This document shows, piece after piece, positions 31,829 through 40,851 of a DNA stretch of 64,000 bases. The DNA lies in contig CAZORE010000024.1 of the NCBI GenBank assembly GCA_964581815.1, positions 9,738 through 73,737 of the forward strand. Reading direction: 5' to 3'. The DNA comes from Trebonia sp964581815 (GTDB taxonomy: Bacteria > Actinomycetota > Actinomycetes > Streptosporangiales > Streptosporangiaceae). Below the pieces are notes generated by a model that saw nothing but the letters and a program-made list of their open reading frames with translations, was not told the origin of the DNA and searched no databases. The translations under genes were made by a program, and so were the position numbers. Each line of letters starts with the position of its first letter. Within the stretch, counting starts at the first letter, position 1.

Positions 31829-34800
31829 ATGAATGGCCCTGACGCGCTCGCGGGCGTGCGGCGAGGCGTACGCCCGTCGCTGCCCGAGGCGAGCACGGAG
31901 ATGGCTGCGAGCGCGGACCAGGACGCGGTACACGGGACCGCCAGCGGAGCGGACGCCCCGGCGCCCCGGGGCGGGGCGAGCCAAGGCCCTGGGGTCCACG
32001 GCCGGAGAGAGCGGCCGGGACAGGATCAGCCGGACAGCACGGCGGAACGGCCCGTCAGGCGCCCGGCGCGGCTCGCCCTAAGCAACTGGCCGGTGTCCAC
32101 GCGGCTCGCGGCGGTGTTCGTGGTGGCGAGCGTGACCGGCCTGGTGTTCGGCGGCCTGCGCGTGGCGAACGCGGCGACCGCGGCGAACGCGTACAGCAGG
32201 ACCGCGCAGCTCGCCGCCCTGGCCGATCAAAACACCGTCCTCGCGCAGGCCATGGAGAACGAGCGCGACGTGTCCGCCGGCGTCGCCGCGTACAGCGCGC
32301 TCGCGGCCGCCGCGACCGCGAACAAGGCCGCGCCGAGCGTCGCCAGGCCGATCAACGCGGCGCTCGCGCGCCAGAACGCCGCCCTCATCGCCGCGGAGCA
32401 GGCCACCGACGTGCAGGCCACGCGGACGCGCTCGATGGCCGGCGCCATCGGCTCAGCGTTCCCCGCCAGCATCCAGTCGAGGGCCTCGGACGTCAGCGCG
32501 ATGGTCAACGCCATGCCCGGGCTCCGTAGCGAGGTGATCGGGCAGCCGACGTCCGCGGTCATCGCCAACTACTCGAGCGCGATCGGCGCGCTGTTCGTGT
32601 TCAACGACGAGATCACCAGCGGCAGCGGCGACGCCCAGATCGCCGACGAGGTGCGCGCGCTCGGCGCGCTGTCCCGCGCCAAGGACCAGGCGTCGCAGCT
32701 GCGGGGGTTCGTGTACAGCGCCCTGGTCGAGGCATCGGTGAACAACGCGGCGACCAGCAAGCGCGTGGCCGGCAACCCGAGCGGCACGCCGTACAACTCC
32801 CTCGGCCAGAAGGCCCTCGCCGACGCCGGCGGCCTCAGCATGCTCACCACCGCGCAGGGCCTGGAGTACGCCGACCTCGCGGCCTTCGACAACGCCGCCG
32901 CCCCGGCGACGGCCAACGCCTACCTGGCCACCGTGGCCGGCCAGCCGGACACCAACGTCCAGCTCATCGAGGACTTCATCAGCGAGACGGGTGACCCGAG
33001 GCAGACGTTCCAGGCAGTCGACGGGCACGCCTCGCTCGGCTTCAGCCAGGCGACCGTCGCGGCCACCTGGTACAGCAATGCGTCGATCCAGATCGGCCAG
33101 ATGCGGACCATCGAGGCGCAGCTAGTCGACGCGATCGTCGCCCGCAGCCAGTCGCTGCAGCAGCAAGCCATGCAGTCGGCGGTGCTCACCGCCATGATCA
33201 CCGGCGGCGCGGTGCTCTTGGTGCTGCTTGCGACCGCGCTGGTCGGCCGCACCCTGATCAACCCGCTGCGCCGCCTGCAGGCGGACGCGCTTGAGATTGC
33301 CGCGGTCCGGCTGCCCGCGCGGGTGGCGGCCGCGGCCGCCGGCACGGAGCCAGGCGAGGAACCCGGCATGGTCGAGCCCGTGGGCGTGCAGTCGACGGAC
33401 GAGATCGGCCGGGTGGCGCGCGCGTTCGACCAGGTGCACGCCGAAGCGGTGCGGCTGGCCGGTAACGAGGCGCAGCTGCGCGGCAGCCTCAACGCGATGT
33501 TCATCAGCCTGTCCCGGCGCAGCGTGCCGCTGATCGACCGGCTCGCGCGGATGATCGACGCGATGGAGCAGAACGAGGACGACCCGGACCAGCTAGCCAA
33601 CCTGTTCGCCATGGACCACCTGGTCACCCGGATGCGGCGGAACTCAGAGAACCTGCTTGTGCTGGCCGGCGAGGAGCCGGTACGCAAGTGGACGGAGTCC
33701 GTTCCGCTCACCGACGTGACCCGCGCGGCCGCGGCGGAGATCGAGCAGTACGGCCGCGTGGCGCTCACCGTCCAGCCGGGGATCATGGTCTCCGGCCAGG
33801 TCGCGGCGGACGTGGTGCACCTGCTGGCCGAGCTGATCGAGAACGCCACGCTGTTCTCGCCGCGCGATACCCAGGTCCGCGTCACCGTGACGGAGCTGCG
33901 CAGCGGCGGTGTGCTCATCGAGGTCCGCGACGACGGGGTCGGCATCTCGGAAGTCCGGCTCGCCGACATGAACTGGCGACTCGACCACCCGCCGGTGCTC
34001 GACGTGTCCATCTCACGGCACATGGGCTTGTACGCCGTTTCCCGCCTTGCGGCCAGGCACGGCATCCGGGTCAAGCTCCGCCCGGGCACACCGCAGGGGC
34101 TGTCGGCACTGGTCTGGCTGCCCGGCGGGCTGGCCAGGCATGATCACACCATGGCGGGCGGCAGCCACTCGCGCACCCTCGGGACCTTCGTGGTCGACCA
34201 GGCGGCAGCCCGTCCTACCACGCTGAGCAGGCACGCGGTGGGCAGGCACCGCAGCAGCCTGCTCGGCAGCGGCGAGCAGCGCGCACTCACCGGGCGCGGC
34301 GAGTACGCGCGAGGCGACACAGTGAGGGGCGACATGATGCGGGGCGACGCAGGGCGGGGCGACACGGTGCGGGGCGACACGGCGCGCGCCGAGCATGCGA
34401 CCCGCCCGGCGACGGCCTGGTTCGCCGCCAGGCGGCCCTCCAGCGGTGCCGCCGCCCGGTCCACGGAGGAACTGGCGGCCAGCTGGCGGTCGGCGACGAA
34501 TAGCTGGCCGACCGCGGCGGGAATGGGCATGGCCAGGCAGGCGGGCCGCGACGCCGGCCCGGCTGGTCGTTACCAGACCGGCGAGATGGCCGCCATCCCT
34601 GAGCAGGCCGGGCAGACCACCGCGGGGCTTCCCCGGCGAGTGCCGCGGACGAGTGCCTACCCGGGTGCGGGCGCGCCGGACTTCGGCCTGCCCGCCGACC
34701 TTGACGGTACGCCGGTGCCGGTGCCGGCCCTTGGCGCGCCGGCCGACGAGATGGCCGCTCCCTATGACGGCCCCTTCCGCGAGCCCCCCTACCGGGAGCC

Positions 34801-34951
34801 CGCATACCAGGAGCAAGCGCGGTCACGCCGGCGTTCGCCAGAGGCGGCGCGCAACCGCCTGTCCGGGTTCCAGCTTGGCAGCCGTGACGCAGTGCAGGCA
34901 GGTCTGCGGGCCGGTCAGGCACCGCATGCAGGAGAGGAGAACAGCCGGTGA
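31829..34951 (+). CDS. cvnA: CvnA-like nitrate/nitrite-sensor histidine kinase of a conservon
   Basis: 1040-residue membrane sensor. Disordered N-terminus to about 85, TM1 (about 92-113), an extracytoplasmic NIT-like helical sensor (about 115-445), TM2 (about 451-473), HAMP, a kinase region with MDHLVTRMRRNSENLL (H597), and an ATPase domain with LIENATLFSP and DDGVGIS (701-707). A Pro/Gly/Arg-rich tail of about 270 residues holds five RGD motifs at exact 5-residue spacing (828-850). This layout matches CvnA of Streptomyces conservons, which signals to a small GTPase complex. It overlaps the CvnB-like gene by 4 bp; the cvnC and cvnD equivalents are absent. Confidence 0.88.
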   Translation: MNGPDALAGVRRGVRPSLPEASTEMAASADQDAVHGTASGADAPAPRGGASQGPGVHGRRERPGQDQPDSTAERPVRRPARLALSNWPVSTRLAAVFVVASVTGLVFGGLRVANAATAANAYSRTAQLAALADQNTVLAQAMENERDVSAGVAAYSALAAAATANKAAPSVARPINAALARQNAALIAAEQATDVQATRTRSMAGAIGSAFPASIQSRASDVSAMVNAMPGLRSEVIGQPTSAVIANYSSAIGALFVFNDEITSGSGDAQIADEVRALGALSRAKDQASQLRGFVYSALVEASVNNAATSKRVAGNPSGTPYNSLGQKALADAGGLSMLTTAQGLEYADLAAFDNAAAPATANAYLATVAGQPDTNVQLIEDFISETGDPRQTFQAVDGHASLGFSQATVAATWYSNASIQIGQMRTIEAQLVDAIVARSQSLQQQAMQSAVLTAMITGGAVLLVLLATALVGRTLINPLRRLQADALEIAAVRLPARVAAAAAGTEPGEEPGMVEPVGVQSTDEIGRVARAFDQVHAEAVRLAGNEAQLRGSLNAMFISLSRRSVPLIDRLARMIDAMEQNEDDPDQLANLFAMDHLVTRMRRNSENLLVLAGEEPVRKWTESVPLTDVTRAAAAEIEQYGRVALTVQPGIMVSGQVAADVVHLLAELIENATLFSPRDTQVRVTVTELRSGGVLIEVRDDGVGISEVRLADMNWRLDHPPVLDVSISRHMGLYAVSRLAARHGIRVKLRPGTPQGLSALVWLPGGLARHDHTMAGGSHSRTLGTFVVDQAAARPTTLSRHAVGRHRSSLLGSGEQRALTGRGEYARGDTVRGDMMRGDAGRGDTVRGDTARAEHATRPATAWFAARRPSSGAAARSTEELAASWRSATNSWPTAAGMGMARQAGRDAGPAGRYQTGEMAAIPEQAGQTTAGLPRRVPRTSAYPGAGAPDFGLPADLDGTPVPVPALGAPADEMAAPYDGPFREPPYREPAYQEQARSRRRSPEAARNRLSGFQLGSRDAVQAGLRAGQAPHAGEENSR

Positions 34952-35346
34952 CCGGCGCGTACCGTGAGGACCTGAACTGGCTCGTCACCGATTTCACCAC
35001 CCGCGTGGCCGACGTGGCTCACGCGATCGTGGTATCCGCCGACGGCGTGCCCCTTGCCCTTTCCGCCGATATCCCCGCGCAGGCCGTCGAGCAGTTCTCC
35101 GCCATCACCTCCGGGCTGACGAGCCTCATTGCCGGCGCCGCGCGGATCATGGATGCGGGCACGCCGACTCAGGCGCTGGTGGAAATGGATCACGGGCTGA
35201 TGTTCGTGAAGGCCATCAGTGACGGCTCGAGCCTTGCCGTGCTCGCCGCACCGGAATGCGACACAAGGCAGGTCTCCTATGAGATGACACGCCTGGTCGA
35301 GGCGGTCGGCGACCTGCTCACCCCGGCGGTCCGCGCTGAGGTCTAG
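34948..35346 (+). CDS. cvnB: Roadblock/LC7-domain protein (CvnB-like)
   Basis: 132-residue roadblock/LC7 protein: DLNWLVTDFTTRVADVAHAIVVSADG, then PLALSADIP and a strand LMFVKAISDGSSLAVLA. In conservons CvnB sits between the kinase and the DUF742/GTPase proteins and probably regulates the GTPase. The GTG start overlaps the kinase stop as GTGA, so translation is coupled. Here the next genes are LuxR-type regulators and no DUF742 or GTPase follows, so its usual partner must be encoded elsewhere or lost. Confidence 0.9.
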   Translation: MTGAYREDLNWLVTDFTTRVADVAHAIVVSADGVPLALSADIPAQAVEQFSAITSGLTSLIAGAARIMDAGTPTQALVEMDHGLMFVKAISDGSSLAVLAAPECDTRQVSYEMTRLVEAVGDLLTPAVRAEV

Positions 35347-35575
35347 CGCGGCGCGGTTGCGGCTATTCGCATTACCTCATGCCTTTTGCCAGGGATAGTG
35401 GCTTTTGTCGGGAGAATGACAACAAGCGCGCTGACACCGGAGAATGCGGTAGTCCTGTGGAAATCGCGGCTTGCAATGTTTATTTTGCGAAAATGGGGGA
35501 GACCACGCCTCTGCGGTGAGTGATAATGCGGTGGGGAGGACCGCGGGGGAGGGGCCGCGACAACGTGAGGTGCGC

Positions 35576-38032
35576 ATGAATTCGCCGGCCACGACCGGCA
35601 GTCCCGGCGCGAGGCAGCGCCGCTGGAAGTTGCCCGCCGATGTCTCCGGTTTCGTCGGCCGGAGCAGCGAACTCGCGCAGCTGGCCGGCCTGCTCGACAG
35701 CGCGCGGCTCGTCACCATCGCAGGCCCCGGCGGTGTCGGCAAGACCCGTCTCGCGCTGCGCGCCGCCGCGGGCGTGGACTGCGCCGACGGCAGCTGCCTC
35801 GTCGAGTTGTCCGGCCTCACCGACCCCGAACTGCTCTGCGACACCGTCGCGCTGCGCCTCGGACGAAACCGAGCGCACGCGGCCGGCGCGCTTGGCCGCC
35901 CGCGGCGCGCGCACGCGGCCGCCGTCGACGCGGTGCTTGACGAGCTAAGCGGCCGGGAGCTGCTGCTCGTCCTCGACACCTGCGAGCACCTGGCCAGCGC
36001 CTGCGCGGAGTTCGCCGCGACGGTGCTGCGACAGGCAAGCGCAGTCAAGATCCTGGCGACGAGCAGGCAGCCGCTGCACGTGCCAGGCGAGGAGGTGCTC
36101 AGGCTCGGCCCGTTGTGCGTGCCAGGCACGGAGAGCGCCACCACGGTCGCCGAGGCGGGCGACGCCGTCGAACTGTTCGCGCAGCGCGCCGCGGCGGCGG
36201 TCAGCGGATTCACGCTCACCCCGGCGGACCTGCCGCATGCCATCCGGCTCTGCCGGCGGCTCGACGGCATGCCGCTGGCGATCGAGCTCGCGGCGGTCCG
36301 GGTGCGGGCGCTGCCGGTCGCCGACCTCGCCGCGCGGATCGGCACCGGCCTCGCGGCCGGCATCGGTACCCGCCGGGGCGCCACCAGCCGCCATCAGACA
36401 CTGCGGGCGGCCATCGACTGGTCCTACGAACTGTGCACCGCGGCCGAAAAGGCCGCCTGGCGGCGGCTGTCGGTGTTCGCGGGTACCTTTGACCTGGCAG
36501 GCGCGCGCGATGTGGTCGCGGGCCGCGAGGTGTCTGCCGAGCAGGCAGAAGAGGTGATCCGCGGGCTGGTGGACAAGTCCGTGGCCCTGCCCGTGGGCGC
36601 GGGACGCTACCGGCTGCTCGACTCGGTGCGCGAGTTCGGCGCCGTGCGGCTCACCGAGGCGGGCGAGGACGGCGAGTGCCATGAGCGTTACCTGGCTCGC
36701 TACCTGAGCTTGACCAGCGAGTTCAGCCACCGCCTCACCGCCGACGGGCAGCGGGACCGGCTCGGCCGGCTGCGCGCCGAGCACACCAACATCCGCCGGG
36801 CGCTTGAGTACGGCCTCGCCGTGACGGGCACCGGGACGGGCACGGCGACGGGCACTGGCGCCGTGCCGCCCCGCGCGCGGTCCGCCGCCCGGCTGGCCGC
36901 CGCGCTGTTCCCCTACTGGGTCATGTCCGGATCCATCCGGGAGGGCATGCGCTGGCAGGACAAGACGCTTGAACGGTTCACCGAGCCGTCGCCGGAACGG
37001 GCGAGCGCGCTGGCCAACCGGGCGCTGCTCGGCACCACCGCGGGCTTCCCTGAGGCACCGGGACAGGCCACCGAGGCGATCGCCATGGCGGCGCAGGTCG
37101 GTGACGAGCGGACTCACGCCCGGGCTTACCTCGCGCTGCAGTTGGCGCTCACCACGAGCGGACGCTACCCGGAGGCGCTCGAGGTGGCACAGCAGGCGCG
37201 GTGGCGGCTTGAGGCGCTCGGCGCGGAGCACGCACTGCGTACCCTTGAGATACAGCTCGCGCTGACCTACGTGCACGCGAGGAACTTCGACGCGGCGATA
37301 CAGCAATGCCAGCGCCTGCTGCGCGGACTCGGGCCCGGCGAGCGGTGGCTGCGCGGCACCGCGCATGCCTTGTCGGCGCTTGCCTACTACCAGCAGCCCG
37401 GCCGGCACGCCGAATGCGCCGCCGCGGCAACCGCGGCGCTGCAGGCCACCCACGAGATTAGCTACCTGGTCGGCGAGGCCTACTCGCTCGAGGTGCTCGC
37501 CTGGCTGGCCGCGGACGCAGGCCGGTGCCAGCGCGCCGCGTGGCTGCTCGGCGCGGCGCAGGCGCTCTGGGACCGGACCGGCGGCCGGCTGAGCGGCAGC
37601 ACCGTGCTCGACGGCTACCACCAGCACGCCGCGGTCGCCGCCGCGGGCACGCTCGGCAAGGCGCGGTTCACCGAGCTGCACGCGGCGGGCGCCGCCCGGC
37701 CGCTCGCGCAGGTCGCCGCGCTCGCCGTGGCCGGGGCCGACGTGCTGCCCGAGCTGCCCATCCCGCGGGCTCACGCGGAACCGCCCGACCGCTGGGCGGG
37801 CAGCGAGGAGCTCACCGCCCGCGAGCGCCAGATCGCCGTGCTCGTCGCGCGCGGGCTGTCCAACAAGGACGTCGCGGAGCGGCTCGTCATCTCCAAGCGA
37901 ACCGTTGACGCGCACGTCAACCACATCTTCGCCAAGCTCCGGCTCTCCTCGCGGGTGCAGCTGACAATCTCGTTGCGCGATCAGGCGCCCCGGCTGCTCG
38001 ACGACGACCTGTCTCCCTCCGTCCACACGTAG
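35576..38032 (+). CDS. NB-ARC/TPR LuxR-family regulator, paralogue 1
   Basis: 818-residue STAND-type regulator. N-terminal FVGRSSELAQL, Walker A GPGGVGKT (50-57), Walker B LLLVLDTCEHL (D134), sensor LATSRQPL, winged-helix/arm segment, then helical repeats, and a C-terminal LuxR/GerE helix-turn-helix (about 745-800: LTARERQIAVLVARGLSNKDVAERLVISKRTV). Such ATPases bind DNA as oligomers after ligand or protein activation. ATG 35576 has GTGAGG upstream. Between the nucleotide-binding part and the repeats (36821-36858) an ACGGGC-type repeat encodes a Thr/Gly stretch. First of three tandem paralogues; signal unknown. Confidence 0.9.
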   Translation: MNSPATTGSPGARQRRWKLPADVSGFVGRSSELAQLAGLLDSARLVTIAGPGGVGKTRLALRAAAGVDCADGSCLVELSGLTDPELLCDTVALRLGRNRAHAAGALGRPRRAHAAAVDAVLDELSGRELLLVLDTCEHLASACAEFAATVLRQASAVKILATSRQPLHVPGEEVLRLGPLCVPGTESATTVAEAGDAVELFAQRAAAAVSGFTLTPADLPHAIRLCRRLDGMPLAIELAAVRVRALPVADLAARIGTGLAAGIGTRRGATSRHQTLRAAIDWSYELCTAAEKAAWRRLSVFAGTFDLAGARDVVAGREVSAEQAEEVIRGLVDKSVALPVGAGRYRLLDSVREFGAVRLTEAGEDGECHERYLARYLSLTSEFSHRLTADGQRDRLGRLRAEHTNIRRALEYGLAVTGTGTGTATGTGAVPPRARSAARLAAALFPYWVMSGSIREGMRWQDKTLERFTEPSPERASALANRALLGTTAGFPEAPGQATEAIAMAAQVGDERTHARAYLALQLALTTSGRYPEALEVAQQARWRLEALGAEHALRTLEIQLALTYVHARNFDAAIQQCQRLLRGLGPGERWLRGTAHALSALAYYQQPGRHAECAAAATAALQATHEISYLVGEAYSLEVLAWLAADAGRCQRAAWLLGAAQALWDRTGGRLSGSTVLDGYHQHAAVAAAGTLGKARFTELHAAGAARPLAQVAALAVAGADVLPELPIPRAHAEPPDRWAGSEELTARERQIAVLVARGLSNKDVAERLVISKRTVDAHVNHIFAKLRLSSRVQLTISLRDQAPRLLDDDLSPSVHT

Positions 38033-38174
38033 TAGCGTGAGGCCTGGTCCACCGATGCGCGAGGTCGCCATGGCTACCAGCACGTCCCACCGGCCGCCCG
38101 GCCCGCTGCGGTCGCAGCTCGGTACTATCACCGCAACCGGCGGAGTCCGCACGTGTGAAGGGCCGGCCTAGCGG

Positions 38175-40727
38175 ATGTTCCTCGGTCAGGCACTCAAGAG
38201 CCGCGGTCAGCTGCCCGTCGAGACAACCGGCTTCGTCGGGCGGGAGGCGGAGCTTGCCCGGCTGAGCGCGCTGCTCTCCCGGGCCAGGCTGGTCACGGTG
38301 ACCGGGCCGGCCGGCGTCGGCAAGACCAGGCTCGCGCTGCGCGCCGCGGCCAAGGCGGCGCCCGGCTTCGCCGACGGCGCCTGCCTCGCCGAACTCGCCG
38401 CGATCGCCGACCCCGGGCTGCTCGTGCCGTCGGTGGCGGGCGCGCTCGGCGTCGCCGGGCCGCTCCGCGGCTCACCGCTCGACGCGGTGCTCGATCACCT
38501 GGCCGACCGGAACCTGCTGCTGATCCTGGACACCTGCGAGCACCTCGTCGACGCCTGCGCGATGTTCGCCGAGGCGGTCATCGCCCGGGCCCCGCGGGTC
38601 ACCATGCTCACGACGAGCAGGGAGCCGCTCGACGTCAGCGGCGAAAACGCCTGCCCGGTCGCACCGCTCCCTATCCCCCGCCGGTCCGACGCCGGCCTGC
38701 TCGCGGGCACCGCCGTCGAGCTGTTCATACAGCGCGCGTCCGCCGCGGTCCCCGGCTACGCGTTTACCCCCGACGACCTGCCCCAGGTGATCAGGCTGTG
38801 TCGCAGGCTCGACGGCCTGCCGCTGGCCATCGAGCTTGCCGCGATCCGGCTGCGCGCGCTGCCGGTCGCCGAGCTCGCCAGCCGCCTCGACCAGCGGCTC
38901 GCGTTGCTGGCGAGCGGGCACGGCGCCAGGCACCGGACGCTGCGGGACGCGATCGGGTGGAGCCACGACCTGTGCACGCCGGCCGAGAAGGCGCTGTGGG
39001 CGTGCCTTTCCGTTTTCGGCGGCCCCTTCACCATGAGCGCGGCGGAGGAGGTGTGCGCGGGTGACCTCGACCCCGGGCAGGTCATGCCGACGCTCATCCG
39101 GCTGGTGGACAAGTCGATCCTGATGCGGGCCGGCCAGGCGGCCAGTGCGGCGGGGCCGGCCGGGGCCTCGTCGTGGCCGAGCGCGGGCCAGCCCACCAGG
39201 TACCTGATGCTCGGCACCTACCGCGCATTCGGCGCGGGACAGCTCGCCGCCTCGGGCTCCGAGGCGGCGGCCAAGCGGCGGTTCATCGGCCGTTACCTGG
39301 CCATGGCCGCAGGCCTGCGCGACCACCTCCTCGACGACGACCAGCTCGGCCGGCTGCGGGAACTGCGGCGCGAGCACGACAACATCAGGGCAGCGCTCGA
39401 CTGCGCGCTCGGCGCCGAGACCGCCGAGACCGCCGCAGCCACCGAGAGCACCGCAGCCACCGAGNNNNNNNNNNNNNNNNNNNNNNNNNNNNNNNNNNNN
39501 NNNNNNNNNNNNNNNNNNNNNNNNNNNNNNNNNNNNNNNNNNNNNNNNNNNNNNNNNNNNNNNNCCGAGACCGCCGCAGCCACCGAGAGCACCGCAGCCA
39601 CCGAGGCGCCGGCCGACGTCGAACTCGCCATCGCGCTGCTCGACTACTGGCGCTGCCGTGGCCTCGCGCCCGAAGGCAGCCAGTGGCTCGGCAAGGCCGT
39701 CGCGCGGGCGCCCGCCGGCTCGGCCGCCCGCGCCCGCGCACTGCTCGCGCGCGGCCACCTGCTCGCGATGCAGGGCCGGGCCGATCTCGCGCTCGCCGAT
39801 GCGTCGCAGGTCATCGACGCGGCCGCGGAGCTCGCCGACGGCGCGCTGACCGCACGCGGCCACCTGGTCAAGACCATGGCGCTGACCACGCTTGGGCGGC
39901 TCACCGAGGCGGCCGAAGCGGGCGACGAGGCCAGGCGGCTGCTGTCCGCGCTCAGCGACCGGGCCGGCCTGATCGACCTCGACATCCAGCTGACCTACCT
40001 GGCGCTGCGGGGCGGGGACAGCCAGGCGGCGTTCCGGCTGGTGGAGCGGGCGCTGCGGCAGCTCGGCGCCTCCCGTGAGCGCTGGCTGCACGCGAGCTGC
40101 TACCTGCAGGCCGCGCTCGCGCTCTACCTGGCGGGCCGCGACACCGAGTCCGTGTGGACAGCGATGCGCGCGCTCCGGGTCAAACAGGAGACCGGTGACG
40201 TCGCGGGCCTCGCCTGCGGGCTTGAGCTGCTTGGCTGGCTGGCGGCACGGGCGGGCAGCTACCAGCGCGCCGCGTGGCTGCTCGGCGCCGCGGAGGCGCG
40301 CTGGGAGCGGGCGGGCCGGCGGTTCGCCGGCCTCCCCTTCTTCGAGCAGGCACGGGCCGGCGCGAGGGCGAGGTCCGCGGCCGCGCTCGGCGCGGAGCGG
40401 TTCGGTGAACTGCTCGCCAGGGGGGCACGCCAGCCACTCGCGGCGACGATCGCCTTCGCGCTCGATGAGACCCGCGACCCCGACGACGACGGCGACGCGC
40501 CGGCCGCGCTGACCGCCCGGCTCACCGCCCGCGAGCTGGAAATCGCCGCCCTTGTCGCCGACGGCCTCACCAACCGGCAAGTCGCGGAGAAGCTTTTCAT
40601 CTCGCGGCGTACCGTCGACGCGCACCTTGAGCACATATTCGGGAAGCTGGAGATTACCTCACGGGTAATGCTCGCGATTCACGCGCGCGAGGAGATCGCG
40701 GAGGCGGACGGCACCACACGCGGCTAG
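38175..40727 (+). CDS. NB-ARC/TPR LuxR-family regulator, paralogue 2 (contains assembly gap)
   Basis: About 850 codons as assembled, with 100 N inside. Same architecture as paralogue 1: ETTGFVGREAELARL, Walker A GPAGVGKT (44-51), LLLILDTCEHL, TTSREPL, a helical repeat region (AWLLGAAEARWERAG) and a C-terminal LuxR helix-turn-helix LTARELEIAALVADGLTNRQVAEKLFISRRTV. At the hinge between halves is a repeat of ETAAATESTAATE flanking the N run, so the true length is unknown. The frame happens to continue across exactly 100 N, but 100 is a conventional filler, so the continuity is not proof. 142 bp after paralogue 1. Confidence 0.85.
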   Translation: MFLGQALKSRGQLPVETTGFVGREAELARLSALLSRARLVTVTGPAGVGKTRLALRAAAKAAPGFADGACLAELAAIADPGLLVPSVAGALGVAGPLRGSPLDAVLDHLADRNLLLILDTCEHLVDACAMFAEAVIARAPRVTMLTTSREPLDVSGENACPVAPLPIPRRSDAGLLAGTAVELFIQRASAAVPGYAFTPDDLPQVIRLCRRLDGLPLAIELAAIRLRALPVAELASRLDQRLALLASGHGARHRTLRDAIGWSHDLCTPAEKALWACLSVFGGPFTMSAAEEVCAGDLDPGQVMPTLIRLVDKSILMRAGQAASAAGPAGASSWPSAGQPTRYLMLGTYRAFGAGQLAASGSEAAAKRRFIGRYLAMAAGLRDHLLDDDQLGRLRELRREHDNIRAALDCALGAETAETAAATESTAATEXXXXXXXXXXXXXXXXXXXXXXXXXXXXXXXXXXETAAATESTAATEAPADVELAIALLDYWRCRGLAPEGSQWLGKAVARAPAGSAARARALLARGHLLAMQGRADLALADASQVIDAAAELADGALTARGHLVKTMALTTLGRLTEAAEAGDEARRLLSALSDRAGLIDLDIQLTYLALRGGDSQAAFRLVERALRQLGASRERWLHASCYLQAALALYLAGRDTESVWTAMRALRVKQETGDVAGLACGLELLGWLAARAGSYQRAAWLLGAAEARWERAGRRFAGLPFFEQARAGARARSAAALGAERFGELLARGARQPLAATIAFALDETRDPDDDGDAPAALTARLTARELEIAALVADGLTNRQVAEKLFISRRTVDAHLEHIFGKLEITSRVMLAIHAREEIAEADGTTRG
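39424..39605. repeat. Tandem repeat interrupted by assembly gap
   Basis: An identical 41-bp sequence lies on both sides (39424-39464 and 39565-39605) of a 100-N gap (39465-39564). Part of a further copy precedes it (39414-39423). This is the classic pattern of an unresolved in-gene tandem repeat encoding Glu/Thr/Ala-rich units. Confidence 0.85.
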
Positions 40728-40851
40728 ATCAATTCGTTCCCGCGGGCCAGGCGTCCACGGACGGCCAGCAGGGCGCAGGTCCGCCGGCTTGACCGGCCAG
40801 TTTCCCGTTGACCTCGTTACGCCGCGCCCGCATCGCGATAATGGGGGTGAG

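Noticed and set aside
39414..39605. Frameshift or pseudogene in LuxR paralogue 2
   Set aside because: The frame is consistent on both sides of the gap and both flanks encode family-typical sequence. The N run explains the irregularity.
35945..40634. Long leftward open frames (735 and 720 codons) opposite the first two LuxR paralogues
   Set aside because: They mirror the real genes and show repetitive low-complexity Arg/Gly/Pro sequence. One also runs through the N gap.
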